A stretch of DNA of 64,000 nucleotides. It comes from Oscillospiraceae bacterium. GTDB lineage: Bacteria > Bacillota > Clostridia > Oscillospirales > Ruminococcaceae. The notes below the pieces were generated by a model. That model saw only the letters and a program-made list of their open reading frames with translations, was not told where the DNA came from and did not search any database. The stretch covers positions 186,001 through 250,000 of the forward strand of contig JAGHIE010000002.1 of the NCBI GenBank assembly GCA_017887325.1, in the 5' to 3' direction. Positions 52,933 through 62,007 of the stretch are shown one piece after another (within the stretch, counting starts at the first letter, position 1; every line of letters begins with the position of its first letter). Made by a program: the position numbers and the translations under genes.

Positions 52933-53484
52933 ATGACAGAAAAAGAAAAATCTTATGCCGAAATGTTATATCAACCAGGAGACCCAGAACTTGTAGCTGA
53001 CCGTGATATAACAATAAAAAAATTGTATGAATATAATAACATCAATCCTTTAGATCGTGAATCACGAAACAAAGCTATAAAAGATATATTAGGAAAAACA
53101 GGTGAAAATTGCATTGTTGAACAGCCATTTTTCTGTACATATGGTTACAATACAACTGTTGGCGATAACTTCTTTCTTAATGTAAATGGAAAACTTATGG
53201 ATAGTGGTAAGATAACAATAGGTAATAATGTATTTATAGCACCTAATGTATGTATTATCACAGAAGAGCATGCTATGGATGTAGAACAAAGAAATGCAGG
53301 TTTAGAGTATACTCATCCAGTTACAATAGAAGATAATGTTTGGATTTGTACTGGATCTTTAATATTACCTGGAGTAACTATAGGAGAAGGTAGTATAATA
53401 GGAGCTGGAAGTGTTGTTACTAAAAATATTCCACCTAAAAGCCTTGCTGTTGGTAATCCTTGCAAGGTAATAAAGAAATTATAA
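52933..53484 (+). CDS. Maltose/galactoside O-acetyltransferase-like protein
   Basis: The protein is 183 residues from ATG 52933 behind AAAGGA; the frame upstream runs through the tRNA gene. It has the Mac domain at the N-terminus (EKSYAEMLYQPGDPELVADR, about 2-24) and left-handed hexapeptide repeats with the FIAPNVCIITEEHAMD block holding the catalytic His. The end is the typical SLAVGNPCKVIK. Relatives acetylate sugars using acetyl-CoA. It leads an operon with an SGNH hydrolase and a sulfatase, so a sugar substrate is plausible. Confidence 0.88.
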   Translation: MTEKEKSYAEMLYQPGDPELVADRDITIKKLYEYNNINPLDRESRNKAIKDILGKTGENCIVEQPFFCTYGYNTTVGDNFFLNVNGKLMDSGKITIGNNVFIAPNVCIITEEHAMDVEQRNAGLEYTHPVTIEDNVWICTGSLILPGVTIGEGSIIGAGSVVTKNIPPKSLAVGNPCKVIKKL

Positions 53485-53511
53485 TATTAAAATATACAAA
53501 GGAAGATTTTT

Positions 53512-54165
53512 ATGTCAAAAATTAATACTTTAGTTATTTATGGTGATAGTATATCAACTACTGATTATGGACAAGGTGGATATCAAAATATACTATGTGA
53601 AAAGTTAAAGGTCAACAATATTTTTAATCATGCTATCAGTGGTAGTGCTACAGCTTTTACACCTATAGATAATTTTATAAGAGTTTTATCAGATGAAAAT
53701 AACATTCATCCTGAAGCAGATTTTATAATAATATGGTATGGAACTAATGATTGGTATTGGGGAAATCATTTAGGCCATATTGGAAGTAATGATTTATCCA
53801 CATTTTCAGGTGCTTTAGATAAATCATTACAAATTCTACAAGTAAAATGTCCAAATGCTAAAATAATATTATTAACACCGATTTTTAGAAATCAAGCTCC
53901 ATTTGATGTATTTAGCAGTAATCTTATTAATAATGCGTATTTAACTAAAAATAAAGTTGGACATACTCTTAAAGAATATAAAGATATGTTAATTTTAATT
54001 GCAGAAAATAGATGTGTCCCTGTCTTAGATATACACACTCTTTCACAAATAAATGAATTTAATTCAAAATTATTTTTAGAAGATGATGTTCATCCTTCAA
54101 AATTAGGATACGAAAGAATATCCAGTATAATAATTAACTTTATAAAATGTTTCTATGAAAATTAA
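53512..54165 (+). CDS. Cytoplasmic SGNH/GDSL-type hydrolase
   Basis: The 217-residue protein has block I YGDSIST with the nucleophile Ser (about residue 12), an SG block near HAISGSA, block III GTNDWYWG with Asn, and block V DDVHPSKLGYE with Asp and His. All four catalytic elements are present. No signal peptide is visible, so it should act inside the cell. It lies between a sugar acetyltransferase and a sulfatase. It is not closely similar to the membrane-anchored SGNH protein at 42 kb. Confidence 0.88.
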   Translation: MSKINTLVIYGDSISTTDYGQGGYQNILCEKLKVNNIFNHAISGSATAFTPIDNFIRVLSDENNIHPEADFIIIWYGTNDWYWGNHLGHIGSNDLSTFSGALDKSLQILQVKCPNAKIILLTPIFRNQAPFDVFSSNLINNAYLTKNKVGHTLKEYKDMLILIAENRCVPVLDIHTLSQINEFNSKLFLEDDVHPSKLGYERISSIIINFIKCFYEN

Positions 54166-54176
54166 GGAGGATTCTT

Positions 54177-55616
54177 ATGCAAAAACCTAATATAGTTTTT
54201 ATTATGACAGACCAAATGCGAGGAGACTGTTTAGGAATAGCTGGACATAAAGATGTAAAAACACCTTATTTAGATAGCCTAATTTCTAATGGTGTTTATT
54301 TTCCTAATGCATATAGCTCTTGTCCATCATGTATAGCTGCAAGAGCAGCTATACATACAGGATTATCTCAAAAAAATCACGGTAGGGTAGGATATATGGA
54401 TGGTCTTCCTTGGAATTATGAACATACATTAGCTGGAGAAATTTCTAAAGCCGGATACTATACTCAATGTGTTGGTAAAATGCATGTTCATCCATTAAGA
54501 AATCTTCTTGGATTTAACAATATTGAATTGCATGATGGATACTTACACTATTATAGAAGACCTGATACTAAATCTAACGAAAATCAAAAAATAGCTGACG
54601 ACTATTTTTATTATTTAAAACAACAAAAAGGAATTCAATATGATGTTACTGATACTGGTATCGATTGTAATTCATATATTAGTCGTCCTTGGATGTATGA
54701 AGAAGAACTACATCCAACAAATTGGGTAACAACTAGAAGTATAGATTTTCTAAGAAGGAGAGATCCTAGAAAACCATTTTTCTTAATGTCTTCATATCTA
54801 AGACCTCATCCACCTTTTGATGCTCCACAATATTATTTTGATATGTATAGCAATATGAAATTAGAGGAACCATCTATAGGAGATTGGGAAGATTGCCAAC
54901 GATTACAAAAATATGGAAGAATTTTTAATTCAAACACAGGTCCAATAGATAAAGAATTGATTAGACAAGCTCAAATCGGATATTATGCGTGTATAACTCA
55001 TCTAGATCACCAAATAGGAAGATTGGTTCAAGCTTTAATAGAAGAACAATTATATGATAATACCATTATATTATTTACATCCGACCATGGTGAAGAATTA
55101 TGCGATCATCATACATTTAGAAAAAGTTTACCTACACAAGGTAGTATACACATACCATTCTTTATATCTGGTGGTGAAACCGCTCTTAAAAATATAGGTT
55201 TAACACCATCTGTAAAGAATAATCTTTTTGAACTTAGAGATATAATGCCTACAATATTAAATATGATAAACCAAGAAATTCCTGAAGATATAGATGGTAT
55301 AGATATAACAAAACAAGACAGAGAATACATTCACGGCGAACATTCTTATGGAGATTTATCAAATCACTTTATTGTTACTAAAAATGATAAATTTATATGG
55401 TATTCTCAAAGCGGTAAAGAACAATATTTTGTATTAGAAGATGACCCAAAAGAAAAACATGATAAAATTAACGATCCACAATATGCTCAACGAATAGAAT
55501 ATCTAAGAAACTTATTAATTTACGAATTAAAGGATAGAGAAGAAGGTTATACAGACGGAGAAAAACTTATTGTAGGAATAACTCCTAAACATTCTTTAGA
55601 AAAGAGTAAATTATAA
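54177..55616 (+). CDS. Type I sulfatase
   Basis: The 479-residue protein starts NIVFIMTDQMRGD, the metal-binding N-terminus. The formylglycine site is Cys52 in C-I-A-A-R-A-A-I-H-T-G, matching the C-x-A-x-R form matured in anaerobes by radical-SAM enzymes (none in this window). FTSDHGEELCDH gives the C-terminal metal Asp/His. It has no signal peptide, so it would act on an imported sulphated compound. A phosphonate or phosphodiester hydrolase of the same superfamily is possible. AGGAGG precedes the ATG, 11 bases after the SGNH gene. Confidence 0.88.
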   Translation: MQKPNIVFIMTDQMRGDCLGIAGHKDVKTPYLDSLISNGVYFPNAYSSCPSCIAARAAIHTGLSQKNHGRVGYMDGLPWNYEHTLAGEISKAGYYTQCVGKMHVHPLRNLLGFNNIELHDGYLHYYRRPDTKSNENQKIADDYFYYLKQQKGIQYDVTDTGIDCNSYISRPWMYEEELHPTNWVTTRSIDFLRRRDPRKPFFLMSSYLRPHPPFDAPQYYFDMYSNMKLEEPSIGDWEDCQRLQKYGRIFNSNTGPIDKELIRQAQIGYYACITHLDHQIGRLVQALIEEQLYDNTIILFTSDHGEELCDHHTFRKSLPTQGSIHIPFFISGGETALKNIGLTPSVKNNLFELRDIMPTILNMINQEIPEDIDGIDITKQDREYIHGEHSYGDLSNHFIVTKNDKFIWYSQSGKEQYFVLEDDPKEKHDKINDPQYAQRIEYLRNLLIYELKDREEGYTDGEKLIVGITPKHSLEKSKL

Positions 55617-55627
55617 ATAGTGTAATG

Positions 55628-55705
55628 AACAGCATATTATACAAAAAAATAATGAGTTATATTTGTTATATTTGTTGTTTTTTTTGTAATATATGCTGTT
55701 TTTTT
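55628..55705 (+). terminator. Terminator after the sulfatase gene
   Basis: A long imperfect stem: AACAGCATAT pairs with ATATGCTGTT, extended by TACAAAAAAA with TTTTTTTGTA, then a T run at 55699-55705. Confidence 0.8.
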
Positions 55706-55707
55706 AC

Positions 55708-55736
55708 TTGACAAATATGTCATTATGACATATAAT
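55708..55736 (+). promoter_or_regulatory. Promoter of adhE
   Basis: Perfect consensus TTGACA (55708-55713), 17 bases, TATAAT (55731-55736). Transcription would start near 55743. Confidence 0.92.
55715..55733. promoter_or_regulatory. 19-bp palindrome inside the adhE promoter spacer
   Basis: ATATGTCATTATGACATAT is a perfect inverted repeat (9+1+9) that fills the -35/-10 spacer and overlaps the -10. Its position would let a bound protein block RNA polymerase. It does not match the Rex consensus, so a second regulator is inferred. Confidence 0.6.
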
Positions 55737-55741
55737 TGATA

Positions 55742-55759
55742 TTGTTAAGAAATTAACAA
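55742..55759. promoter_or_regulatory. Rex operator 1 at the adhE transcription start
   Basis: TTGTTAAGAAATTAACAA matches the clostridial Rex consensus TTGTTAA-N4-TTAACAA at every defined base. It covers the predicted transcription start. Rex releases DNA at high NADH, which would turn adhE on. The Rex gene is not in this window. Confidence 0.85.
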
Positions 55760-55782
55760 ACTAATTTTGTTTTAACAATTTT

Positions 55783-55800
55783 ATGTTAATAATTTAACAA
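55783..55800. promoter_or_regulatory. Rex operator 2 in the adhE leader
   Basis: ATGTTAATAATTTAACAA matches the Rex consensus except for its first base. Its centre lies 41 bases (about four helical turns) after that of operator 1, so two bound dimers could lie on the same face of DNA. Confidence 0.75.
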
Positions 55801-55833
55801 ACTATCGCTGAAAAAATTTTGGAGGTAAAAATT

Positions 55834-58437
55834 ATGGCTGACAAAAAAGTAGCAAAAAAAGAAGAACAAATCGATGTTGCTTCTGTTATTAATGGCTATG
55901 TTGAAAAAGCACAAGTTGCTTTATCACAATTTATGAATTTAAACCAAGAACAAGTAGATAAAATTGTTCACGAAATGGCATTGGCAGCATTAGATAATCA
56001 TATGAAATTAGCTAAATTAGCTGTTGAAGAAACAAAACGTGGTGTATACGAAGATAAAATAATCAAAAACTTATATGCTGCTGAATATATTTGGCATGCA
56101 ATTAAAAATCAAAAAACAGTTGGTATCGTTAACGACAACGAATTAGAAGGTTACTTAGAAATTGCTGAACCTATCGGCGTTGTTGCTGGTGTTACTCCTG
56201 TAACAAACCCAACTTCTACAACAATATTCAAAGCAATGATCGCTATTAAAGCAAGAAACCCAATCATCTTTGGTTTCCACCCAGGTGCTCAAAAATGTTG
56301 TGTAGAAACAGCTAAAATTGTTAGAGATGCAGCTATCAAAGCTGGTGCTCCAGAAAACTGTGTACAATGGATTGAATATCCATCAATCGAAGCTACAAGC
56401 TTATTAATGAATCACCCAGGTGTATCTATTATCCTTGCAACAGGTGGTCCTGGCATGGTTAAATCTGCATATTCTGCTGGTAAACCTGCTTTAGGTGTTG
56501 GTCCTGGTAACGTTCCTGCTTATATCAACAAAACATCTGATATGTTAGCTGCTTGTAACGATTTAATCTTATCAAAAACTTTCGATAACGGTATGATCTG
56601 TGCTTCTGAACAAGCTGCTATCGTTGATGAAGAAGTTGCTCCAGAATTCGAAAGAATTATGAAAGAAAATGGTTGTTACTTCGTAACTAAAGAAGAAGCT
56701 AACAAATTAACAGAATTCTGTTTCCCAGCTGACAAAGGTAGAGCTTTAAATGGTGATATCGTTGGTCAAAAACCTGTATGGATTGCTAAAAATGCTGGTT
56801 TCACAGTTCCTGAAGATACAAAAATCTTAATAGCTAAAATTGATGGTGTTGGTGTTGATTACCCATTATCAAAAGAAAAATTATCACCAGTATTAGCTTA
56901 TATCGTTGTTAAAGACGAAAAAGAAGGTTTCGAAAGATCAAAAGAAATGCTAGTTTTAGGTGGTATGGGTCACTCTGCATCTATCCACACAAACGATGAT
57001 GAAATGGTTAAACGTTTCGGTGAAGCTATGCAAGTTGGTCGTGTAATTGTTAACTCTCCATCTGCTCAAGGTGGTATCGGTGACATCTACAATACAAATA
57101 TGCCTTCATTAACATTAGGTTGTGGTTCTTTCGGTCGTAACTCAACTACACAAAACGTATCTGCTTCAAACTTAATAAATATTAAACGTGTAGCTAAAAG
57201 GAGAACAAATATGCAATGGTTCAAAGTTCCACCAAAAATTTATTTTGAAAATGATGCTATCCAATATTTAGAAAAAATGCCTAACATTTCAAGAGCATTT
57301 ATCGTTACTGACCCAATGATGGTTAAATTAGGTAATGTTGATAAATTATTACACTACTTAAGAAAACGTCCTCAATACTGTCACTCTGAAATCTTTGATT
57401 CAGTTGAGCCAGACCCATCTGTTGAAACAATTATGCGTGGTGTTGACGCTATGAATAATTTCCAACCAGATGTTATCATCGCTTTAGGTGGTGGTTCTGC
57501 AATGGACGCTGCTAAAGGTATGTGGTTATTCTATGAACACCCAGACACATCATTCGATGGTTTAAGAATGAAATTTATGGATATCAGAAAACGTGCTTTC
57601 CATTTCCCTAAATTAGGTTCTAAAGCTCAATTAGTTTGTGTACCTACAACTTCTGGTACAGGTTCTGAAGTTACATCTTTCTCAGTAATTACAGATAAAA
57701 AAGCTAATATCAAATATCCTTTAGCTGATTACGAATTAACTCCAGATGTAGCTATCATTGACCCACAATTCGTTCAAACATTACCAAAAGGCTTAGTTGC
57801 TGACTGTGGTATGGACGTATTAACACATGCTATCGAAGCATATGTTTCTGTTTTAGCTTCTGACTATACAGATGGTTTAGCATTACAAGCTATCAGACTT
57901 GTATTCCAAAACTTGAAAAAATCATATGATGGCGACCAAATTGCTAGAGAAAAAATGCACAATGCTTCTTGTATCGCTGGTATGGCATTTACAAATGCAT
58001 TCTTAGGTATCAACCACTCATTAGCTCATAAATTAGGTGGTGAATATCACATTCCTCATGGTCGTGCAAATGCATTATTATTACCTTGGGTAATTGAATA
58101 CAATGCTCAAAAACCAACTAAATTTGCTACATGGCCAAAATATACTCACTTCCAAGCTGATGAAAGATATGCTGAAATCGCTCGTACAGTTGGCTTAAAA
58201 GCTGATACAACTGAAGAAGGCGTTAAAAACTTAATCAAAGCTATTCGTGAATTAAACGAATACTTAAATATTCCAAAATCAATTAAAGAATGTGGAATCG
58301 ATGAAAAAGTATTTATGTCTTCTGTATACGAATTATCTGAAAAAGCTCATGAAGACCAATGTACACCAGCTAACCCAAGATACCCATTAGTAACTGAGTT
58401 AGAAGATATCTACAAAAAAACTTACTACGGTAAATAA
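55834..58437 (+). CDS. adhE: Bifunctional acetaldehyde-CoA/alcohol dehydrogenase AdhE
   Basis: AdhE reduces acetyl-CoA to ethanol with two NADH and polymerises into spirosomes in known cases. The protein is 867 residues from ATG 55834, seven bases after GGAGGT. Residues 1-450 are the aldehyde dehydrogenase with catalytic Cys256 (NGMICASEQ) and the [11 protein letters not shown] loop. Residues about 460-867 are the iron-dependent alcohol dehydrogenase with [23 protein letters not shown] and [19 protein letters not shown] (iron His ligands). The first 20 residues are a Lys-rich extension. An internal Shine-Dalgarno sequence and ATG (codon 460) sit at the domain linker. Codon use indicates high expression. 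Tandem Rex-like sites precede it. Confidence 0.97.
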   Translation: MADKKVAKKEEQIDVASVINGYVEKAQVALSQFMNLNQEQVDKIVHEMALAALDNHMKLAKLAVEETKRGVYEDKIIKNLYAAEYIWHAIKNQKTVGIVNDNELEGYLEIAEPIGVVAGVTPVTNPTSTTIFKAMIAIKARNPIIFGFHPGAQKCCVETAKIVRDAAIKAGAPENCVQWIEYPSIEATSLLMNHPGVSIILATGGPGMVKSAYSAGKPALGVGPGNVPAYINKTSDMLAACNDLILSKTFDNGMICASEQAAIVDEEVAPEFERIMKENGCYFVTKEEANKLTEFCFPADKGRALNGDIVGQKPVWIAKNAGFTVPEDTKILIAKIDGVGVDYPLSKEKLSPVLAYIVVKDEKEGFERSKEMLVLGGMGHSASIHTNDDEMVKRFGEAMQVGRVIVNSPSAQGGIGDIYNTNMPSLTLGCGSFGRNSTTQNVSASNLINIKRVAKRRTNMQWFKVPPKIYFENDAIQYLEKMPNISRAFIVTDPMMVKLGNVDKLLHYLRKRPQYCHSEIFDSVEPDPSVETIMRGVDAMNNFQPDVIIALGGGSAMDAAKGMWLFYEHPDTSFDGLRMKFMDIRKRAFHFPKLGSKAQLVCVPTTSGTGSEVTSFSVITDKKANIKYPLADYELTPDVAIIDPQFVQTLPKGLVADCGMDVLTHAIEAYVSVLASDYTDGLALQAIRLVFQNLKKSYDGDQIAREKMHNASCIAGMAFTNAFLGINHSLAHKLGGEYHIPHGRANALLLPWVIEYNAQKPTKFATWPKYTHFQADERYAEIARTVGLKADTTEEGVKNLIKAIRELNEYLNIPKSIKECGIDEKVFMSSVYELSEKAHEDQCTPANPRYPLVTELEDIYKKTYYGK
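57196..57213 (+). promoter_or_regulatory. Internal ribosome binding site and start codon at the AdhE domain linker
   Basis: AAAAGGAG (57196-57203), 7 bases, then in-frame ATG (57211-57213, codon 460), directly before the alcohol dehydrogenase domain (M-Q-W-F-K-V-P). It could yield a separate 408-residue enzyme. The Met is conserved in AdhE linkers and the K-R-R-x-N-M peptide partly explains the DNA pattern, so use is uncertain. Confidence 0.45.
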
Positions 58438-58468
58438 TAGTTAGCGATAGTTTTTAATAATAAATAAT

Positions 58469-58500
58469 AAAAAGCTTCCATTAATTTGGAAGCTTTTTAT
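58469..58500 (+). terminator. Terminator after adhE
   Basis: AAAAAGCTTCCA and its complement around a short loop, followed by T. Confidence 0.88.
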
Positions 58501-58550
58501 TATTTGCATAATTTAAAAAAATCATCTCAAACTATATATGAGGTGATAAT

Positions 58551-58715
58551 ATGATAAAAAAGAATAATCTCAACTCTTTATTACAAAACAACAGGGAAGC
58601 AAAAGAATTTTTCTTAAAACTTCCTGAAAATGTTCAAGGTATGTTATATGAAAATACATTTCATATAAATTCATTACAAGACTTATATGATAGTGTTCAA
58701 AGTATATACAGATAA
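58551..58715 (+). CDS. Small conserved-looking protein, 54 residues
   Basis: The frame is Met-Ile-Lys-Lys-Asn-Asn-Leu ... Ile-Tyr-Arg. AGGTGATAAT precedes the ATG and a terminator follows the stop, which supports a real gene. The protein is mostly helical with a repeated Leu/Phe pattern and a LPENVQGML segment in the middle. Small proteins of this kind occur near sporulation genes in Clostridia, but I cannot name a family. It converges on spoIIID. Confidence 0.65.
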   Translation: MIKKNNLNSLLQNNREAKEFFLKLPENVQGMLYENTFHINSLQDLYDSVQSIYR

Positions 58716-58748
58716 AAAAGCTAGTAGAAAATCTACTAGCTTTTTTTT
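58714..58748. terminator. Bidirectional terminator between the small gene and spoIIID
   Basis: AAAAAAGCTAGTAGA and its complement around a 3-base loop with A and T runs both ways. It overlaps the 3' end of spoIIID. Confidence 0.9.
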
Positions 58749-59002
58749 AATTCTAATATGTGTAAATATTTTTCTTTTGTAGCCATTCCTCCTCTAATAT
58801 GTCTTTCTTGTTTATTTTTATCCAATATTTTTTTTACATCTATATACAAACTATTATTATATTTTTTTAGTCTTTGACTTACATCTTTATGTACTGTACT
58901 TTTAGAAATACCAAAAATCTTAGCTGTACTTCTTACAGTAGCTTCATTTTCTATAATATATTTAGCTATTGCAACACACCTATCTTCAATATTATATTTC
59001 AT
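58736..59002 (-). CDS. spoIIID: Sporulation transcription regulator SpoIIID
   Basis: SpoIIID is a DNA-binding regulator of mother-cell genes during sporulation. The 88-residue protein has the family's full layout: RCVAIAKYIIENEATVRSTA, a helix-turn-helix in IFGISKSTVHKDVSQRL (about 29-45), and the C-terminal basic segment with the conserved RHIRGGMATKEKY. The ribosome binding site AGGCGG is weak. It proves sporulation ability is at least encoded. Known regulation by sigma-E could not be confirmed from the upstream DNA. Confidence 0.96.
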   Translation of the reverse strand: MKYNIEDRCVAIAKYIIENEATVRSTAKIFGISKSTVHKDVSQRLKKYNNSLYIDVKKILDKNKQERHIRGGMATKEKYLHILELKKS

Positions 59003-59149
59003 AAAACCGCCTACCTTTCAGCTGTTGTTGCTGTTTTATGTATATGCAATAAATTTTATTATTATGAAAATAAAGTTATTTAATAATAGAATATTTTTTA
59101 AATATTTATAATAAACATAAGTAGTATTATTTATCATAGGAGTAAAATC

Positions 59150-59827
59150 ATGTTAAAAAAAATAAAATTATTTATTATGTTCGTTATTATTACAACAACT
59201 TTAGTATCATGTGTAAATGTTGATTTTCATTTAAATGTAAAAAATTCTTCTCAAAGCGAAATTGAAATAGTCGTTAAATACGATAAAAATTATTCTTATA
59301 TAAACAATAATATTGATAGTATACTTTATTATTTAAAAGATAAATATGAAATTGAAAAAATTAATAACGGATATAAATTAAAAACTAAATTAAATTTAGA
59401 AAAAATTTCCTCAAATTCTACTATAATATTACCTATAACAAACTTTTCATATGAAATAAAAAACTATTTTTTATGGAAATCAATTATTATTAAATCTAAC
59501 TTTTCTATAAATGATTTAAAAAATTATTATAACAATGAGTTATTTAACAATCTAATAAAATATATTCCAGATGAAGTTTATAACAAAATTAATTTAAGAT
59601 TTATACTAGATTTACCAATAAAAATTACTCAAACCAATGCACAAATAATACAAAACAAAGGTAAAACAGCAATTTGGTCTTTATCACTCAAAGCTAACAA
59701 TTATTTGTATTTAAAGCAAAATATTCCTAACTTAACTAATATAATTCTATTATCTATAATTTTAATTGTTTTACTTCTTTTAGTTTTTAAATTAAATCAA
59801 CATAAAAATCAACATAAAAATTATTAA
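59150..59827 (+). CDS. Lipoprotein with C-terminal membrane anchor (LppM/DUF3153-like)
   Basis: The 225-residue protein has a lipoprotein signal (Lys-rich start, hydrophobic run, lipobox LVSC, Cys21) and a C-terminal transmembrane helix (about 195-215) with a short basic tail. The exported middle is beta-rich with a NVKNSSQSEIEIVVKYD opening, similar to LppM-type domains. Unusually it is held in the membrane at both ends. Function unknown. It is very Asn/Lys/Ile-rich. ATAGGAG precedes the ATG. Confidence 0.7.
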   Translation: MLKKIKLFIMFVIITTTLVSCVNVDFHLNVKNSSQSEIEIVVKYDKNYSYINNNIDSILYYLKDKYEIEKINNGYKLKTKLNLEKISSNSTIILPITNFSYEIKNYFLWKSIIIKSNFSINDLKNYYNNELFNNLIKYIPDEVYNKINLRFILDLPIKITQTNAQIIQNKGKTAIWSLSLKANNYLYLKQNIPNLTNIILLSIILIVLLLLVFKLNQHKNQHKNY

Positions 59828-59861
59828 GTTTGTCTTTTTTATTAAAAATCTGCATATTTTC

Positions 59862-59890
59862 TTGCAAAAATCTACAAAACCTATTATAAT
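59862..59890 (+). promoter_or_regulatory. Promoter of the SAP/SEC-C gene
   Basis: TTGCAA (59862-59867), 17 bases, TATAAT (59885-59890), 64 bases before the start codon. Confidence 0.8.
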
Positions 59891-59954
59891 ATTAAAGATA
59901 TAAATGTATTATAGTATATAATACAACAAATAGAATTTAGGATGTGAAAACACA

Positions 59955-61175
59955 ATGCAAAATGAATATATAGATAATGATAATTTTTTAGAAGAAAATT
60001 TAAAATCTTGTGCTATAACAGCAACTAAAGATAATGACTTAAAAACTTTATTATCTGGTATGAAAGTGGCTAATTTAAAACAATTAGCTCAATCTCTAGA
60101 AATATCAAATCGTTCTAAAATGAAAAAAGATGAATTAGTTGATGCAATATTTAATGCAATGCTAAGTTCATCAGAGCTATTAAAAAGAACTCTTTTAGTA
60201 TGTGAAGATGATGAATATGAATTATTGTCAGATTTAGCTAACGGTAATAATATTGAATTTGAGCCACTATTTGTTATGCTTTACGCAACACTTATAGAAA
60301 ATGCTTATGTGTTTGTATTAAAAGATAAAAAAAATTATACAATGGTAATGCCTACACAAATCAAAGATTTTCTTTTACAAATGTTAGATAAAACACTTGC
60401 AAAAGAAAGAGATTTATACCAATCAGTATTTGCTTATACTAGTGCATGTATAAATTTATATGGTATTATATCAATAGAAAAAGCTCTTGAAATATATAAT
60501 CATTATAACTCTAGTCTAAACCTAGATAAATTTACTTGCATAATTACAGAATTATTATCACAAGAACGTTTCTTTGTTAAAGAAGATAATTACTTAATTC
60601 ATGAAGCTCTATTAGAAGATAATTTAAAAGATGATTTATTGAAAAGACAAGAGCAAGTTTCAGCATATTACTTACCAACAAAAGAAACTTTCTTACAATA
60701 TTCAGATGAACTATTTTTTGAAAAAACACCTCAATTATATGCTTTAGAAGCTTACTTATCACAAAACGTAGATTTAAAAGATATTGACATTTCTGATGTT
60801 ATAGATGAAGTTGCAACCTTATCTATGAGTGAAAGCACAACACAAGAAATATTTAATTCTTTTGAAATGATGGGTATAGAATTTTCTAATGAAGAACAAG
60901 TAAAAAAAGTTGGCGAATTAGTAGCTGAAGTATTAGTAAATACTCGTTTATGGGCTACTAAAGGTTTAACAACCAAAGAAATTTATGCTCAAATGGAAAC
61001 TAAAGATTTTGATTTAGACAAATTAGGAAATATTGAAAATATTAAACCAGCAAAACAAGAAAGAACTTTAGATATAAAACATTACACATCTCCTATTAGA
61101 GTTATGAAAATAGGTCGTAATGATCCTTGCCCATGTGGAAGTGGTAAAAAATATAAAAAATGCTGTGGTAGATAA
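59955..61175 (+). CDS. Protein with Rho_N/SAP-like N-terminus and SEC-C zinc motif
   Basis: The 406-residue protein has a SAP/Rho_N-like helical nucleic-acid-binding region near residues 25-70 ([14 protein letters not shown], then KKDELVDAI). A long helical middle part (80-375) has no family I recognise. The last 22 residues are a SEC-C motif, [19 protein letters not shown], which binds zinc; the same motif ends SecA, where it contacts SecB or ribosomes. A role in RNA or ribosome work is inferred. GGATGTG precedes the ATG weakly. Confidence 0.75.
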   Translation: MQNEYIDNDNFLEENLKSCAITATKDNDLKTLLSGMKVANLKQLAQSLEISNRSKMKKDELVDAIFNAMLSSSELLKRTLLVCEDDEYELLSDLANGNNIEFEPLFVMLYATLIENAYVFVLKDKKNYTMVMPTQIKDFLLQMLDKTLAKERDLYQSVFAYTSACINLYGIISIEKALEIYNHYNSSLNLDKFTCIITELLSQERFFVKEDNYLIHEALLEDNLKDDLLKRQEQVSAYYLPTKETFLQYSDELFFEKTPQLYALEAYLSQNVDLKDIDISDVIDEVATLSMSESTTQEIFNSFEMMGIEFSNEEQVKKVGELVAEVLVNTRLWATKGLTTKEIYAQMETKDFDLDKLGNIENIKPAKQERTLDIKHYTSPIRVMKIGRNDPCPCGSGKKYKKCCGR

Positions 61176-61180
61176 AAATT

Positions 61181-61214
61181 AAATGAACAGTAGATTTAAA
61201 TCTACTGTTCATTT
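61181..61214 (+). terminator. Terminator-like palindrome after the SEC-C gene
   Basis: A 34-base perfect inverted repeat around AACAGTAGATTTAAATCTACTGTT. The T run after it is broken (ATTTGTAT), so some read-through to the next genes is likely. Confidence 0.65.
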
Positions 61215-61245
61215 GTATATAAAAATAAAAAAGGAGAATAAAATT

Positions 61246-62007
61246 ATGAAATATGCTTTACAATTATACTCTGTTAGAGATTTTGCCAATTCAGATCTTT
61301 ATACAACATTAAAAAAAATAAAAGATATGGGATATGACGGCATAGAGCTAGCTGGCCTTTATGGTCATTCTGTGAATGAATTAAAAGACTTTTTAATTTC
61401 TATTAATTTAAAAGCTATTTCTGCTCATATAGATATATCTACTTTAGAAGATAATGTTATTGATGATACAATAAATATGTATAATCAGTTAGGTTGCAAA
61501 TACATCGTTGTTCCATACTTGTCAGAAGATTATTGCTTAGGTAATAATAAATATTCTTATACAGTAGAAAGATTAATCAAAGCTTGTGATATAGCTAAAA
61601 AATATAACATAATTGTTATGTATCATAATCATGAGTTTGAATTTAATTGTACAAACCAAAAAGGAAATATGTTAGAGAACTTATATATTGATATAAATAG
61701 AGATAACTTTAAGTTACAACCAGATTTAGCATGGGTAAAAGTTGCAAATAATGATCCCGTTGAATTTATTAAAACTAATTTAAACAAAATCGGTACAATT
61801 CATTTGCACGACTATTTAAAAATAGATGAAAAAATAGAATTTAGACCTACTGGATATGGCTGTCAATACATAAATAAAATTTTAAATGAATGTAAAGAAT
61901 TAGATACAGAATGGATAATAATAGAACAAGATGATCCATCTATGAATAAAAATTCTTTAGAATGTGCTAAAATGAGTATAGATTTTATTAAAGGATTGAA
62001 CAAATAA
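61246..62007 (+). CDS. Sugar phosphate isomerase/epimerase-like TIM barrel protein
   Basis: The protein is 253 residues from ATG 61246 behind AAGGAG; the frame open from 61183 begins inside the terminator palindrome. It is a xylose isomerase-like (AP endonuclease 2 superfamily) barrel starting KYALQLYSVRD. Metal-binding residues probably include the HNHEFEF block (about 143-149) and Asp/His in LQPDLAW and IHLHD. The substrate is a sugar or inositol derivative, unknown. Its stop overlaps the start of the kinase gene. Confidence 0.85.
   Translation: MKYALQLYSVRDFANSDLYTTLKKIKDMGYDGIELAGLYGHSVNELKDFLISINLKAISAHIDISTLEDNVIDDTINMYNQLGCKYIVVPYLSEDYCLGNNKYSYTVERLIKACDIAKKYNIIVMYHNHEFEFNCTNQKGNMLENLYIDINRDNFKLQPDLAWVKVANNDPVEFIKTNLNKIGTIHLHDYLKIDEKIEFRPTGYGCQYINKILNECKELDTEWIIIEQDDPSMNKNSLECAKMSIDFIKGLNK

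Noticed and set aside
59003-59080. Sigma-E promoter of spoIIID
   Set aside because: The reverse strand shows CATATACAT-like sequence, but the spacing and the -35 match are too loose to call.
61183-61245. N-terminal extension of the isomerase frame
   Set aside because: It lies in the terminator palindrome and lacks a ribosome binding site; AAGGAG precedes ATG 61246.
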